This document shows, piece by piece, positions 56,021 through 64,000 of a stretch of 64,000 nt of DNA. The stretch lies in NCBI RefSeq assembly GCF_003353175.1, contig NZ_QHKS01000017.1:368-64367 (forward strand). The letters are read 5' to 3'. Position 1 is the first letter of the stretch. Every line of letters starts with the position of its first letter. Position numbers and translations under genes: made by a program. Below the pieces are notes generated by a model. The model saw nothing but the letters and a program-made list of their open reading frames with translations, was not told the origin of the DNA and searched no databases. Origin of the DNA: Paraburkholderia lacunae. Lineage in GTDB: Bacteria > Pseudomonadota > Gammaproteobacteria > Burkholderiales > Burkholderiaceae.

Positions 56021-56522
56021 TCATCACATCAGTTCAGTCGAATTGGCTGGCCGTGCGAAAGCACGCCTGAGCCAGTCGCGCCTTGATTTTTGCAAGATCG
56101 TTCGGCGCGCCCTTCAACTGTTTGTGGTACGACACACGAGTGTGCCAGCGGGCGCCGTATGGACGAAACGAAAGATCATTGCAGTGTGTTCAGAATTTTG
56201 GCAAGCCCGACGGGTTGCTTTCGGAACGGTTCAGCGCCTCGGACTGTATCCCCCAGCGCGCGAGGGAGCGCGCGTAAGTACCATTGGCGATCACACCATT
56301 GGTCGCGAGTGTCAGCCCGTTGATGAGTCCGCTGCATTCCACAGTTCGGAGGTGCGCGCGGCGGTCCAGATGGTCGGCTGTTCCGTGCCTTGCATTTCCT
56401 CATAAGCGCGGCTCACATCGAAAGGAAACACGAACTGGAAGACCGGCCAGTCGCCAAATACCGGCTTCATCGCAGTGAGCGTCTAGAGAAGATACCCGAA
56501 TTTCAAAACTCCGCCGCTCAGA
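56021..56522. other. Region of decayed sequence without a supported gene
   Basis: About 500 bases. A minus-strand 52-codon frame at 56312-56470 (MKPVFGDWPVFQFVFPFD, then SRAYEEMQGTEQPTIW) has natural composition but no ribosome site and no recognised family, and looks like a remnant; other short frames overlap it on the opposite strand. Confidence 0.35.
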
Positions 56523-57224
56523 TCACTGGCCTTTCACTGCCTCGGTAGCCGCTTCGTCAATCAATGCCGCCACCTCAACCGCCTTCGATATAGGAGATGC
56601 ATGACTCGCCGCGAGAGTAATCACTTTCCTCGCATTGAGTCGAGCCGACATTTTCTCCTGGTTTTCCGGCGTGATCATCCGGTCCTCGCTGGAGATCTGG
56701 TACCAGGACGGTTTCTCCTTCCAGGCCGCAGCGGTAATCACGTCGCCGAACGTCTTGGCAAGGGGCGCCTTTTGCGTCGCGGCCATGACGAGGCCTTCTT
56801 CCGGTGTAAGGTCCGGGCAGAAGCTCTCGGCGAATTTATCGGCCTTAAGCCACAGATACCCGTCGCTGTCGGGTTCGAGATTGTGTGCCGCGACAGGAAG
56901 ATGCTGCTGGGTGATTCCGCCGGGACTTTCGCCCGCATCCGGCGCAAACGCGGCGATATAGACGAGACCTACTACGTTCGGCTGATCCCCTGCCTCGGTA
57001 ATCACAACGCCGCCGTACGAGTGGCCGACAAGCAGGACGGGGCCGTTTTGCTGCGCGATCATTTTGCGCGTGCGCTCGGCGTCGTCGGCAAGCGATGTCA
57101 ACGGCATTTCAACTGCGTGAATGGATGTATAGCCCTTGCGTGAAAGCTCAAGGATAACCTTGCTCCAATGAGCTGCCCCTCCCCAGAAACCGTGTACAAG
57201 GACAATCGCGGGTTTGTTACTCAT
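56523..57224 (-). CDS. Alpha/beta hydrolase of the salicylate-esterase/EstC-like group
   Basis: A 233-residue cytoplasmic hydrolase. It starts MSNKPAIVLVHGFWGGAAHW; the nucleophile elbow is GHSYGG (Ser near residue 78), the late His is in ASHASPISKA and Asp in SEDRMITPE. Plant methyl-salicylate esterases and bacterial relatives share this pattern. GGGGAAG precedes ATG 57224. The gene sits directly before the decayed mdlC copy, which breaks off about 40 bases upstream of its start. Confidence 0.85.
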   Translation of the reverse strand: MSNKPAIVLVHGFWGGAAHWSKVILELSRKGYTSIHAVEMPLTSLADDAERTRKMIAQQNGPVLLVGHSYGGVVITEAGDQPNVVGLVYIAAFAPDAGESPGGITQQHLPVAAHNLEPDSDGYLWLKADKFAESFCPDLTPEEGLVMAATQKAPLAKTFGDVITAAAWKEKPSWYQISSEDRMITPENQEKMSARLNARKVITLAASHASPISKAVEVAALIDEAATEAVKGQ

Positions 57225-57261
57225 GATTTGACTTCCCCTGTTCGTCCAGACTGCTCGGCGG

Positions 57262-57402
57262 TTCATCCAGCCCGAGGGTACAGCGGAAGTCGGATCGGAG
57301 GTCTTTCAGAAACGGCAACTCATTCGAACCCGGATTGCCAAGAAAGGTGGTCAGTCCTTGCTCGCGGAGAATTTCATAGCACGCTTGATGAACGGTGGTC
57401 AT
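57262..57402 (-). pseudogene. Decayed duplicate of the 5' end of mdlC
   Basis: The first 47 or so codons repeat mdlC (MTTVHQACYEILREQGLTTF with one change afterwards: FLGN for FFGN, then PGSNELPFLKD). Similarity ends at ...FRCTLGLDE, after which unrelated sequence reaches a stop. DNA identity to 39598-39738 is high but with scattered changes, mostly synonymous, which suggests divergence from a related copy rather than a recent duplication. Confidence 0.85.
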
Positions 57403-57509
57403 GAGAATTTTTCCAAGTCAACGCTTCGATGCTAGGTCCCGCCACAAAATAAGTCAAATAATCCATTTCTCTATTTCATAATAGATGTAGTCTATATACA
57501 AGTACGGCC
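57403..57509. promoter_or_regulatory. Decayed copy of the mdlC/LysR promoter region
   Basis: The stretch aligns by eye with 39739-39845, including gtcaacgcttcgatgctagg and the operator at 57481-57495, where ATAGATG-T-AGTCTAT replaces the perfect palindrome. Outer halves ATAGA and TCTAT are kept. Confidence 0.75.
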
Positions 57510-57560
57510 ACGACAACTACAGATCTGAACCTAATTCGTACTCTTGTCGCCATCTGCGAG
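57510..57560 (+). pseudogene. Decayed 5' end of the mdl LysR gene
   Basis: Seventeen codons (TTTDLNLIRTLVAICES) match the start of the LysR regulator at 39846, but the GTG start codon has become ACG. Similarity ends at about 57560. Confidence 0.75.
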
Positions 57561-57826
57561 AGTGCGGGCCGTACCCTGCGACATACATGACGCCCCCGTT
57601 TTGCCAGGCCCTCATTGGTAATGGGTCGATAATTGAGATTGCGACCATACATCCGGACTGTTGCGGGGCGAGTACGGCGCCTCTGTCCCTGATGGAATTT
57701 GCCGATCGGGTTCTAATCACCACCTCGCGCTCGAAGCGCCTGTGGCAGGGAAGAGTATTCCGATCCCGGTCCAACCTATCTTGCCATCACGTCATGACTG
57801 CCCGAGCAACCTCTTGGGGGGAACCT
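57561..57826. other. Unassigned sequence between remnants
   Basis: No gene or family recognised on either strand. Short open frames are present but overlap and lack ribosome sites. Confidence 0.3.
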
Positions 57827-57830
57827 CTAC

Positions 57831-57876
57831 CCGATCGGATTATGCGTCGGCTCTAGACGGCGCGTAATCCGATCGG
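57831..57876. repeat. 12-bp inverted repeat (hairpin) at edge of IS110 remnant
   Basis: CCGATCGGATTA (57831-57842) and TAATCCGATCGG (57865-57876) form a perfect inverted repeat with 22 bases between. It overlaps the C-terminal end of the IS110-like frame. It has no T-run, so it is not an intrinsic terminator. Confidence 0.7.
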
Positions 57877-58070
57877 AACATACGACCTTGTGCGAGCAGT
57901 GCCAGACGATTCGGGCATTCCTGTTGGCCACTGCCATTCCATCACGGCGATGTTCTTGTGACGTAGCTCCAGCAGGCGATAAAGCCAGTCCGAGAACGCA
58001 TCGCCCTTGTTGGCGACGTAGCGAACGACAGCCTTGCCGAACGGGAGTCATACTGACTTGCTGATACCCA
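57870..58070 (-). mobile_element. IS110-family transposase remnant
   Basis: Pieces of the C-terminal IS110 transposase domain are legible on the minus strand across frames: LLGISK, then VRYVANKGDAFSDWLYRLLE, LRHKNIAV and VANRNARIVWHCSHK. The family normally reads ...GDAYLRTLLIHGAR...RRHKNIAAVALANKNARIAWALL. Frameshifts and a missing segment show it is dead. Boundaries are approximate. Confidence 0.6.
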
Positions 58071-58270
58071 GCAGCGTCGGTTTCCCGAAACACAATAAGG
58101 CGGCGAATCGTTTCTCAATCAACAAGAAGCGGTCGATTTCCGAACAGATTTCACGTCTGTCAATGCCGCCCGTAATTTCCCCCCTCCGACCACCTGCACC
58201 CCATACGGATGACGTTCCGCCGGTCAATACTCTTAATGCAAATGCGGTCACCGGCTGTCCAAGTCAGATG

Positions 58271-59491
58271 CTAGCTCGCTCTTGGGAATTGCGTTCGAAC
58301 AACCCTCGCACCGCGTTCCAATGCATCAAGATGATCAGCCCAAGCCTGAATCATCTTTCTTCGCACTGCCAAGTATTCGGCAAAGTTATAAGCTCCGCGC
58401 ACCTCATCTCGCTCGCCATGAGACAACTGCCGCTCGATAGCGTCGGAAGGCCATCCCAGTTCGTTCAACAAGGTCGAAGCCGTGCTTCGAAAACCATGAC
58501 CCGTCATCTCCTCACGTGTGTATCCGAGTCTACGGAGAGCCGCGTTGACCGTGTTCTCGCTCATTGGTCGCGTGCTTGTCCGGATACTGGGAAACAAATA
58601 GCGCCCATGCCCCGTCACTGAACGGAGTTCCTTCAACACTGCAAGCGATTGCGTGGAAAGAGGAACGATGTGTTGTTCCTTCATCTTCATCCGAGATGCA
58701 GGAATCCGCCATTCTGCTTGTTCACAGTCGAACTCCGACCACTCGGCCTTTCGCAATTCTCCAGGGCGGACAAACGTCAACATGCCAAGCAACAAGGCAC
58801 ACCGCGTCTCGAACGCTCCCATGTAATCCCGAATCGCGCGCACCAACTCTCCCACCGCCTTGGGATCCTGGATCGACGCGTGATGCCGTTTCTGCGCAGG
58901 TTTGAGTGCGTCGCGAAGATCCGTTGTTGGATCCCGTGTGGCCCGGCGAGTGACTACTGCATACCTGAAGATCTGGCCGCATTTCTGCAACGCACGATGC
59001 GTAAGATCGATCGCGCCACGTTGTTCGATCCGTCGCAAAACCGTCAGCAATTCCAGAGGCGTAATCTCCGCAATCGGACGACCGCCAAGCCACGGGAACA
59101 TATCACGCTCGAGTCGATGGAGAACAAGGTCCGCGTATTCGCTTTCCCACTTCTCTTTAGTCAGCCCGAACCATTCGCGCGCCACGACCTCGAAGCTGTT
59201 GGCGGCCCTGTCTGCTGCCGCAGTCTTCTGAGCCTTACGTGCCTCGCCCGGATCATATCCAGCAGCGAGCTTTCTACGAGCATCATCGCGCCGCTCGCGC
59301 GCGTCCTTCAACGGTACATCCGGATAGGTGCCAAGAGAAATCAGCTTCTCCTTGCCACCAAAACGATATTTAAACCTCCACCAACGCGAACCGTTCGGGT
59401 TGAGTAGCAGGAAGAGGCCGCCACCATCCGACAACTTCGTCGGCCTGGGGCCAGCCTTGGCGTTGCGAATCGCGGCGTCTGAAAAGGGCAT
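58271..59491 (-). CDS. Tyrosine recombinase, P4-type integrase
   Basis: A 406-residue site-specific recombinase. The N-terminal DUF4102 arm-binding domain (residues 1-90; KLSDGGGLFLLLNPNGSRWWRFKYRFGGKEKLISLG) is followed by the core-binding and catalytic domains with Arg in TFVRPGELR, H-x2-R in TGHGFRSTAS, His in RQLSHGE and Tyr in YNFAEYL. ATG 59491 has AGAGGAG upstream. It points away from a tRNA whose 3' end is 173 bases off, the standard arrangement for an island integrated in a tRNA gene. Appears intact. Confidence 0.92.
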   Translation of the reverse strand: MPFSDAAIRNAKAGPRPTKLSDGGGLFLLLNPNGSRWWRFKYRFGGKEKLISLGTYPDVPLKDARERRDDARRKLAAGYDPGEARKAQKTAAADRAANSFEVVAREWFGLTKEKWESEYADLVLHRLERDMFPWLGGRPIAEITPLELLTVLRRIEQRGAIDLTHRALQKCGQIFRYAVVTRRATRDPTTDLRDALKPAQKRHHASIQDPKAVGELVRAIRDYMGAFETRCALLLGMLTFVRPGELRKAEWSEFDCEQAEWRIPASRMKMKEQHIVPLSTQSLAVLKELRSVTGHGRYLFPSIRTSTRPMSENTVNAALRRLGYTREEMTGHGFRSTASTLLNELGWPSDAIERQLSHGERDEVRGAYNFAEYLAVRRKMIQAWADHLDALERGARVVRTQFPRAS

Positions 59492-59664
59492 GGGGGTAAC
59501 TCCTCTTTGTGGCATCGAGTTACCCCCAAAGTTACCTCTGCAAAACGATAGAAGTCAACGGAATCTAACAACCGTCTTGAGCATGAAGAATGAGCAAAAG
59601 CGCCCGCCCATCAAGGATTTGAGAGATTCGGACAGAACGTCTGGGAACACGCTGGAACAGCGAA

Positions 59665-59752
59665 TGGTGGGCCGGGTGGGATTCGAACCCACGATGTCCT
59701 TTCGGAGGCGGATTATGAGTCCGCTGCCTGCAACCAGCACGGCGTCCGGCCC
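59665..59752 (-). tRNA. tRNA with CAU anticodon and long variable arm
   Basis: An 88-base gene with encoded CCA. Acceptor GGGCCGG/CCGGCCC is perfect (7 bp), the anticodon stem is GCGGA/UCCGC around CUCAUAA (anticodon at 59715-59717), the T arm is GUGGG/CCCAC around UUCGAAU, and the D stem is 3 bp (GCC/GGC). The 15-base variable region folds as UCC-GAAA-GGA, making it a class II tRNA. The CAU anticodon would be called Met (or Ile2 if lysidine-modified), but class II shape is normal for Leu, Ser and Tyr. The discriminator is A. Confidence 0.85.
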
Positions 59753-59780
59753 AAGAAAAAGACCCGGTCTGAAGGCCGGG
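59753..59780 (-). terminator. Hairpin terminator just before the tRNA
   Basis: On the minus strand CCCGG (59776-59780), a short loop, CCGGG (59763-59767) and then TCTTTTTCTT form a terminator-like structure that ends at the first base of the tRNA. It may end read-through from rpoD, though it would then require a tRNA promoter inside it. Confidence 0.5.
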
Positions 59781-59811
59781 CCTGTTCGGTGATTGGCCGA
59801 CATACTACACG

Positions 59812-59863
59812 AAAAAGGGACCTTCGCAACCGCTTCGCTTATGCGAAACAACCGGAAGGCCCC
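59812..59863 (-). terminator. Rho-independent terminator of rpoD
   Basis: On the minus strand GGGGCCTTC (59855-59863) pairs with GAAGGTCCC (59817-59825), nine pairs with one G-U, followed by five T (59812-59816). It stands about 40 bases past the rpoD stop codon. Confidence 0.8.
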
Positions 59864-59904
59864 TTCAAACCACTACATCATTTGCCGCGACCCGCCAGCT
59901 TCGA

Positions 59905-62316
59905 TCAATTCCCTTCGAGGAACGACTTCAGCTTGTCCGAACGGCTCGGGTGACGCAGCTTGCGCAGCGCCTTCGCCTCGATCTGACGGATCCGTTCACG
60001 CGTCACATCGAACTGCTTGCCGACTTCTTCGAGCGTGTGGTCGGTGCTCATCTCGATACCGAAACGCATGCGCAGCACCTTCGCTTCGCGCGGCGTCAAC
60101 GAGTCGAGCACGTCCTTCACGACATCGCGCATGCTGGCGTGCAATGCGGCGTCGGCCGGCGCGACCGTGTTCGTATCTTCGATGAAGTCGCCCAGATGCG
60201 AATCGTCGTCGTCACCGATCGGCGTTTCCATCGAGATCGGCTCCTTCGCGATCTTCATGATCTTGCGGATCTTGTCTTCCGGCATTTCCATCTTCTCGGC
60301 CAGCGTTGCCGGATCCGGCTCGAGACCGGTTTCCTGCAGAATCTGACGCGAGATGCGGTTCATCTTGTTGATCGTCTCGATCATATGAACCGGAATCCGG
60401 ATCGTACGCGCCTGGTCGGCGATCGAACGCGTAATGGCCTGACGGATCCACCACGTTGCGTACGTGGAGAACTTGTAGCCGCGACGATATTCGAACTTGT
60501 CCACCGCCTTCATCAAGCCAATGTTGCCTTCCTGAATCAGGTCGAGGAACTGCAGACCACGGTTGGTGTACTTCTTCGCAATCGAGATCACGAGACGCAA
60601 GTTCGCCTCGGTCATTTCACGCTTTGCCTGACGCGCCTTCAGTTCGCCGGCCGCCATCTGACGGTTGGTTTCCTTCAGGTCCTTCAGCGGCAGCACGACG
60701 CGCGCTTGCAAGTCCAGCAGACGCTGTTGTTGCTCGCGAATCGCCGGAATATTCCGCGTGAGGATCGCGCTATACGCATGACCTTCGCCGACGATCTTGT
60801 CAGCCCATTCGAGATCCGTCTCGCTGCCCGGGAAACGCGCGATGAACTCGGCGCGCGGCATGCCGCACTTGTCGACCACCGTGTGCAGAATCTGACGCTC
60901 GACCTGACGCACTTCGTCCACTTGCGCGCGCAGCGTGTCGCACAGACGCTCGACCGTACGCGCGGTGAAGCGGATCGTCATCAGTTCGTTCTGGATCGTT
61001 TCCTGCGCCTTCAGGTAAGACTTCGACTTGTAGCCTTCCTTCTCGAACGCGCGACGCATCTTGTCGAACCATTCGCTGATGAGGGCGAACTTCTCGAGCG
61101 ACGCGCGCTTGAGCGCTTCCATCTGCGCTGCGTTGGCGGTAGCCTGCGCGGTGCCGTCGTCTTCTTCCTCGTCCTCTTCTTCGTCCTCGTCGACTTCTTC
61201 GTCTTCGCTTTCGATCGCTTCCGCTTCCTGCTCGGAGAAGCCGTCCGCATCTTCCGCGTTGGCGTCGATCAGGCCGTCGACCAGTTCGTCGATGCGGATT
61301 TCCTCGTTCGCGACGCGTTCAGCCATGGCGAGAATGTCGGCGATCGTGGTCGGGCATGCGGAGATGGCCATCACCATGTGCTTCAGGCCGTCTTCAATCC
61401 GCTTCGCGATTTCGATTTCGCCTTCGCGCGTGAGCAGCTCGACCGTACCCATTTCACGCATGTACATGCGGACGGGATCGGTAGTGCGGCCGAATTCGGA
61501 GTCGACGGTGGACAGCGCAACTTCCGCCTCTTCTTCCACTTCGTCATCCGAAGAAGCCGCCGGCGCATTGTCGTTCAGCAGCAGCGTTTCGGCATCCGGC
61601 GCCTGCTCGTACACGGCCACGCCCATGTCATTGAACGTGCTGATGATGCCTTCGATCGCCTCGGTCTCGGTGAAGTTATCCGGGAGGTGGTCGTTGATTT
61701 CAGCGTACGTGAGGAAGCCGCGCTCCTTGCCGAGCTTGATCAGCGCGCGCAGCTTCGAGCGGCGCTCTTCAAGTTCCTCGACGGTGCCGGGCTGCGACGA
61801 CGCGAACGCGTCCTTCAGCAGCGCTTTTTCCTTCGCGCGACGATCACGTGCCTTGACCTTTTCAACTTTGCCCGGAACGGCGGCAGGGGCATCTTCGCTC
61901 TGGGTTGCGTCGTCATCGACGGGTACTTCGTTCAGCTTTTTCGTCATGGAGTTCGCCGTACCGGCTGTAGTCTCGACTCGCGGCTGGTGGACAACAGCCG
62001 GTTGAACCGTGGATACTGGAGTCTCGCGCACTGCCGCATCGTCCTGCGCGGCAGCCGCTTCCCTTGCGCTTCTGGCACTCGGCCGTTTCGTGGCCGGTTG
62101 TGCAGCTTTCGCCGCCCTGACCGGCTCCGCTCGCGCAGCGGAAGAGGTCGAAGATTTCTTCCCGGCAGCAGGTGTGACACTGACGGCAGACGCTTTTCTG
62201 GCAGAAGAAACTAACCTGGCCTCGGTGACCTTTCTGGCCTGCTCCCCGGAGCTCGTGCCCGTCGCTTTCTTTCCGCCCGTAGTTCCGCCTGTAGTTCCGT
62301 CTGTCGTCTTTGCCAT
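59905..62316 (-). CDS. rpoD: RNA polymerase primary sigma factor RpoD
   Basis: An 803-residue sigma-70 factor. After about 130 residues rich in Ala, Thr and Lys come region 1.1, an acidic non-conserved region (near 370-395, long runs of Glu/Asp), region 2 (YKFSTYATWWIRQAITRSIA with promoter-melting aromatics), region 3 and region 4.2 (VTRERIRQIEAKALRKLRHP). It is longer than E. coli RpoD (613) because of the N-terminal extension usual in Burkholderiaceae. It follows dnaG by 91 bases and directs housekeeping transcription. Confidence 0.97.
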   Translation of the reverse strand: MAKTTDGTTGGTTGGKKATGTSSGEQARKVTEARLVSSARKASAVSVTPAAGKKSSTSSAARAEPVRAAKAAQPATKRPSARSAREAAAAQDDAAVRETPVSTVQPAVVHQPRVETTAGTANSMTKKLNEVPVDDDATQSEDAPAAVPGKVEKVKARDRRAKEKALLKDAFASSQPGTVEELEERRSKLRALIKLGKERGFLTYAEINDHLPDNFTETEAIEGIISTFNDMGVAVYEQAPDAETLLLNDNAPAASSDDEVEEEAEVALSTVDSEFGRTTDPVRMYMREMGTVELLTREGEIEIAKRIEDGLKHMVMAISACPTTIADILAMAERVANEEIRIDELVDGLIDANAEDADGFSEQEAEAIESEDEEVDEDEEEDEEEDDGTAQATANAAQMEALKRASLEKFALISEWFDKMRRAFEKEGYKSKSYLKAQETIQNELMTIRFTARTVERLCDTLRAQVDEVRQVERQILHTVVDKCGMPRAEFIARFPGSETDLEWADKIVGEGHAYSAILTRNIPAIREQQQRLLDLQARVVLPLKDLKETNRQMAAGELKARQAKREMTEANLRLVISIAKKYTNRGLQFLDLIQEGNIGLMKAVDKFEYRRGYKFSTYATWWIRQAITRSIADQARTIRIPVHMIETINKMNRISRQILQETGLEPDPATLAEKMEMPEDKIRKIMKIAKEPISMETPIGDDDDSHLGDFIEDTNTVAPADAALHASMRDVVKDVLDSLTPREAKVLRMRFGIEMSTDHTLEEVGKQFDVTRERIRQIEAKALRKLRHPSRSDKLKSFLEGN

Positions 62317-62407
62317 CGCATCGCCTTTTCGCCTTTGCTAGGAAAACCTTTAGAAAACAAACCGCTAGAAACCTTTTATTATAGCACCTAGGTTCCGCCC
62401 TTCCCGC

Positions 62408-64000
62408 CTACAGCCCGAGCTGGCGCTTCATCTCGGCCCGCTTCTGATTCAGCTCCGAGAGCTCCGCAAACTCCTCCGGCGTATGCCGGGATTGCCGCGA
62501 AAGCTGCTCGAGGCGATCGCAGTAGGCGTCGTACCGCATCTTCAGGATCGCCGCTTTCAGCTCCTCTCCCACGATCCGCTCCTGCTCGCGCCGCTCCTCG
62601 ATGACGGTCGCATCTTCCGGGTCCTTCAGCAGCAAATCCCGGACGTTTTCATCATAGTCTAGAATTTTGCGAAAGATTTCCTCGAAAGTTGGGGCGTTTG
62701 CGCCGTTTCGCAATAGGTCGGACAGCAGCTGAAACTCCGCCGAATCGCCCAGCGCGCGCGCATGCGTGGTGACTTCTTCGAACAACTCGCCGTGCCGCGT
62801 AACTGTCAGAAGCGCCTGTTCGGCCTCCTCGTCGAGCATGGCGACAGTCCGCGGATGCATGACCAGATTGCGCAGCGTTTTTTCCTCGATCCCGGTCACG
62901 CTGCGCCGGTCCTTGCGCGCCGGCGCCGAACGGGCGGCCGCCGCAATCCGGGCATCGACCTCGCACAGCGCTGCCACTTCGTCGAACGGCACATCGAGCC
63001 GGTCGGCGAACATATGCATGATCTGTGCGCGCAAGGCGTTGGCCGGCAGCGCCTGCAGCAGCGGCTTGGCGTCGAACAGCGCGCGGGCCTTGCCTTCGGG
63101 CTGATCCAGCTCCTTGCCGGTCAGCACCTCGTTCAGCATGAACTGCGACAGCGGCATGGCCCGTTCGACCTGCTCGGCGAACGCCTCAGTGCCGAATTCG
63201 CGCACGTAGCTGTCCGGATCGTGCTCGGACGGCAAAAAAAGGAAGCGGATGGTCCGGTTGTCCGCGGCATGCGGCAGGCAGGCGTCCAGCGCACGGCGCG
63301 CCGCCCGGCGACCAGCCGAATCGCCGTCGAAACTGAAGATGACCGTGTCGGTCTGGCGCATCAGTTTCTGCACATGAATCGGCGTGCAAGCTGTGCCGAG
63401 CGTGGCGACCGCGTTCTGAAACCCCAATTGAGCCAGCGCGACCACATCCATATACCCTTCGACCACAAGCACATAGTGCTGCTCGCGAATCGCCAGCCGC
63501 GCCTCGAACAGGCCGTACAGCTCGCTGCCTTTGTTAAATAGAGGCGTTTCCGGGGAATTCAAATATTTCGGTTCGCCACCGTCCAGCACGCGCCCGCCGA
63601 AGCCGATCACCTGCCCCTTCACATTGCGTATCGGGAACATGATCCGCTCGCGAAAGCGGTCGTACCTGCGATTCTGACCCTGCGCGTCGGACTTCTCGCT
63701 GACAATCACAAGGCCAGATTCGACCAGCGAATCGTCCCGATAATTCGGGAACGCAGCTTCCAGGTTTTGCCAGCCGTCAGGTGCGTAGCCGAGCCCAAAA
63801 CGGGCCGCGATCTCGCCGGTCAGGCCGCGCTTCTTCAGATACTGAATCGCGACTGGCGCGCTGCGCAACTGCTTGCGGTAAAAGTCGCAGGCGGTTTGCA
63901 TGACGTCGGACAGCGCCGTGGTGACCGCCCTGGAAGCCGCCGGCGCATAGCCGCCGGAGCCGCCGCCACCGCCATATCCCGGCGAAGGTTCATTCGGCAC
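62408..64000 (-). CDS. dnaG: DNA primase (partial, 5' end outside window)
   Basis: The C-terminal 530 codons of DnaG. The N-terminal zinc-binding domain lies beyond the edge. A glycine-rich linker (SPGYGGGGGSGGYAP) is followed by the RNA polymerase domain, with the TOPRIM motifs VVEGYMDVVALAQLG and FSFDGDSAGRRA, and the C-terminal helicase-binding domain. It makes RNA primers at the replication fork and is followed by rpoD, as in the macromolecular-synthesis operon. Confidence 0.96.
   Translation of the reverse strand: MPNEPSPGYGGGGGSGGYAPAASRAVTTALSDVMQTACDFYRKQLRSAPVAIQYLKKRGLTGEIAARFGLGYAPDGWQNLEAAFPNYRDDSLVESGLVIVSEKSDAQGQNRRYDRFRERIMFPIRNVKGQVIGFGGRVLDGGEPKYLNSPETPLFNKGSELYGLFEARLAIREQHYVLVVEGYMDVVALAQLGFQNAVATLGTACTPIHVQKLMRQTDTVIFSFDGDSAGRRAARRALDACLPHAADNRTIRFLFLPSEHDPDSYVREFGTEAFAEQVERAMPLSQFMLNEVLTGKELDQPEGKARALFDAKPLLQALPANALRAQIMHMFADRLDVPFDEVAALCEVDARIAAAARSAPARKDRRSVTGIEEKTLRNLVMHPRTVAMLDEEAEQALLTVTRHGELFEEVTTHARALGDSAEFQLLSDLLRNGANAPTFEEIFRKILDYDENVRDLLLKDPEDATVIEERREQERIVGEELKAAILKMRYDAYCDRLEQLSRQSRHTPEEFAELSELNQKRAEMKRQLGL

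Noticed and set aside
59665..59692. Second copy of the tRNA 3' end that would mark the other island boundary
   Set aside because: No direct repeat of this sequence was noticed elsewhere in the window. The GGTTCGAACCC-like strings at about 39658 and 57331 belong to mdlC and its copy. The other end may lie outside.
59950..62214. Very long open frame antisense to rpoD (about 750 codons)
   Set aside because: It mirrors rpoD codon use; its translation is Arg/His/Leu-rich without any domain. rpoD on the other strand is certain.
1..64000. CRISPR arrays, rRNA genes or riboswitches
   Set aside because: No regularly spaced repeats, no rRNA sequence and no recognisable riboswitch seen, including upstream of the B12-dependent mutase, where a cobalamin riboswitch might have been expected.

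Overview
The window looks like chromosomal DNA of a Burkholderiaceae bacterium (Paraburkholderia, Caballeronia or Burkholderia). The reasons are high GC, an OmpC-type Burkholderia porin, the gene order dnaG-rpoD-tRNA, an RpoD of about 800 residues with a long Ala/Lys/Thr-rich N-terminus, and a typical beta-proteobacterial catA-benABCD/catR-catBC set. The genus is an inference from gene content, not from an alignment.

Layout. 0.4-8.6 kb: porin, LysR regulator, two aromatic-acid:H+ symporter (AAHS) type MFS permeases, a tannase/feruloyl-esterase-family lipoprotein and a divergent BoxR/BzdR-like regulator (XRE domain fused to a shikimate-kinase-like domain). 9.8-13.5 kb: sulfite/nitrite reductase haemoprotein with its DUF934 partner, then a MocR-type regulator broken by a frameshift. 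13.65-25.4 kb: a ten-gene, tightly overlapping minus-strand operon, which is the Nit1C (nitrilase/'nitrogen starvation') cluster: Sll0783-like protein, nitrilase, radical SAM, GNAT, AIR-synthase-like, glycosyltransferase, MSMEG_0570-like, flavoprotein, LnmK/Pnap_2097-like and methylmalonyl-CoA-mutase-like, with a divergent MocR regulator. 25.7-32.7 kb: polyol dehydrogenase plus FGGY kinase, LysR, a second nitrilase, and a Tat-lipoprotein amidase. 32.9-43 kb: a mandelate/mandelonitrile module (aldehyde dehydrogenase, AAHS permease, mdlA, mdlB, mdlC, LysR, third nitrilase, outer-membrane channel, AraC regulator). 44-46 kb: IS6 remnant and a chemoreceptor that has lost its sensor domain. 46.9-54.3 kb: benzoate and catechol ortho-cleavage (catA-benABCD divergent from catR-catBC). 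54.6-59.5 kb: a scrapyard of small genes and fragments, including a decayed second copy of the mdlC/LysR junction and an IS110 remnant, ending in a P4-type integrase beside a tRNA. 59.7-64 kb: core genes tRNA, rpoD and dnaG (partial).

How the parts fit. The 33-54 kb genes spell a nearly complete route: mandelonitrile -> mandelate (nitrilase) -> benzoylformate (MdlA/B) -> benzaldehyde (MdlC) -> benzoate (aldehyde dehydrogenase) -> catechol (BenABCD) -> muconate -> muconolactone -> 3-oxoadipate enol-lactone (CatABC). Mandelonitrile also falls apart into benzaldehyde and HCN, and Nit1C clusters have been linked to cyanide assimilation, so the two halves of the window may act together on cyanogenic plant compounds. 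That connection is inference.

The most interesting systems are the Nit1C operon extended by a LnmK-like enzyme plus a B12-dependent mutase, and the decayed duplicate of the mandelate control region next to the integrase.
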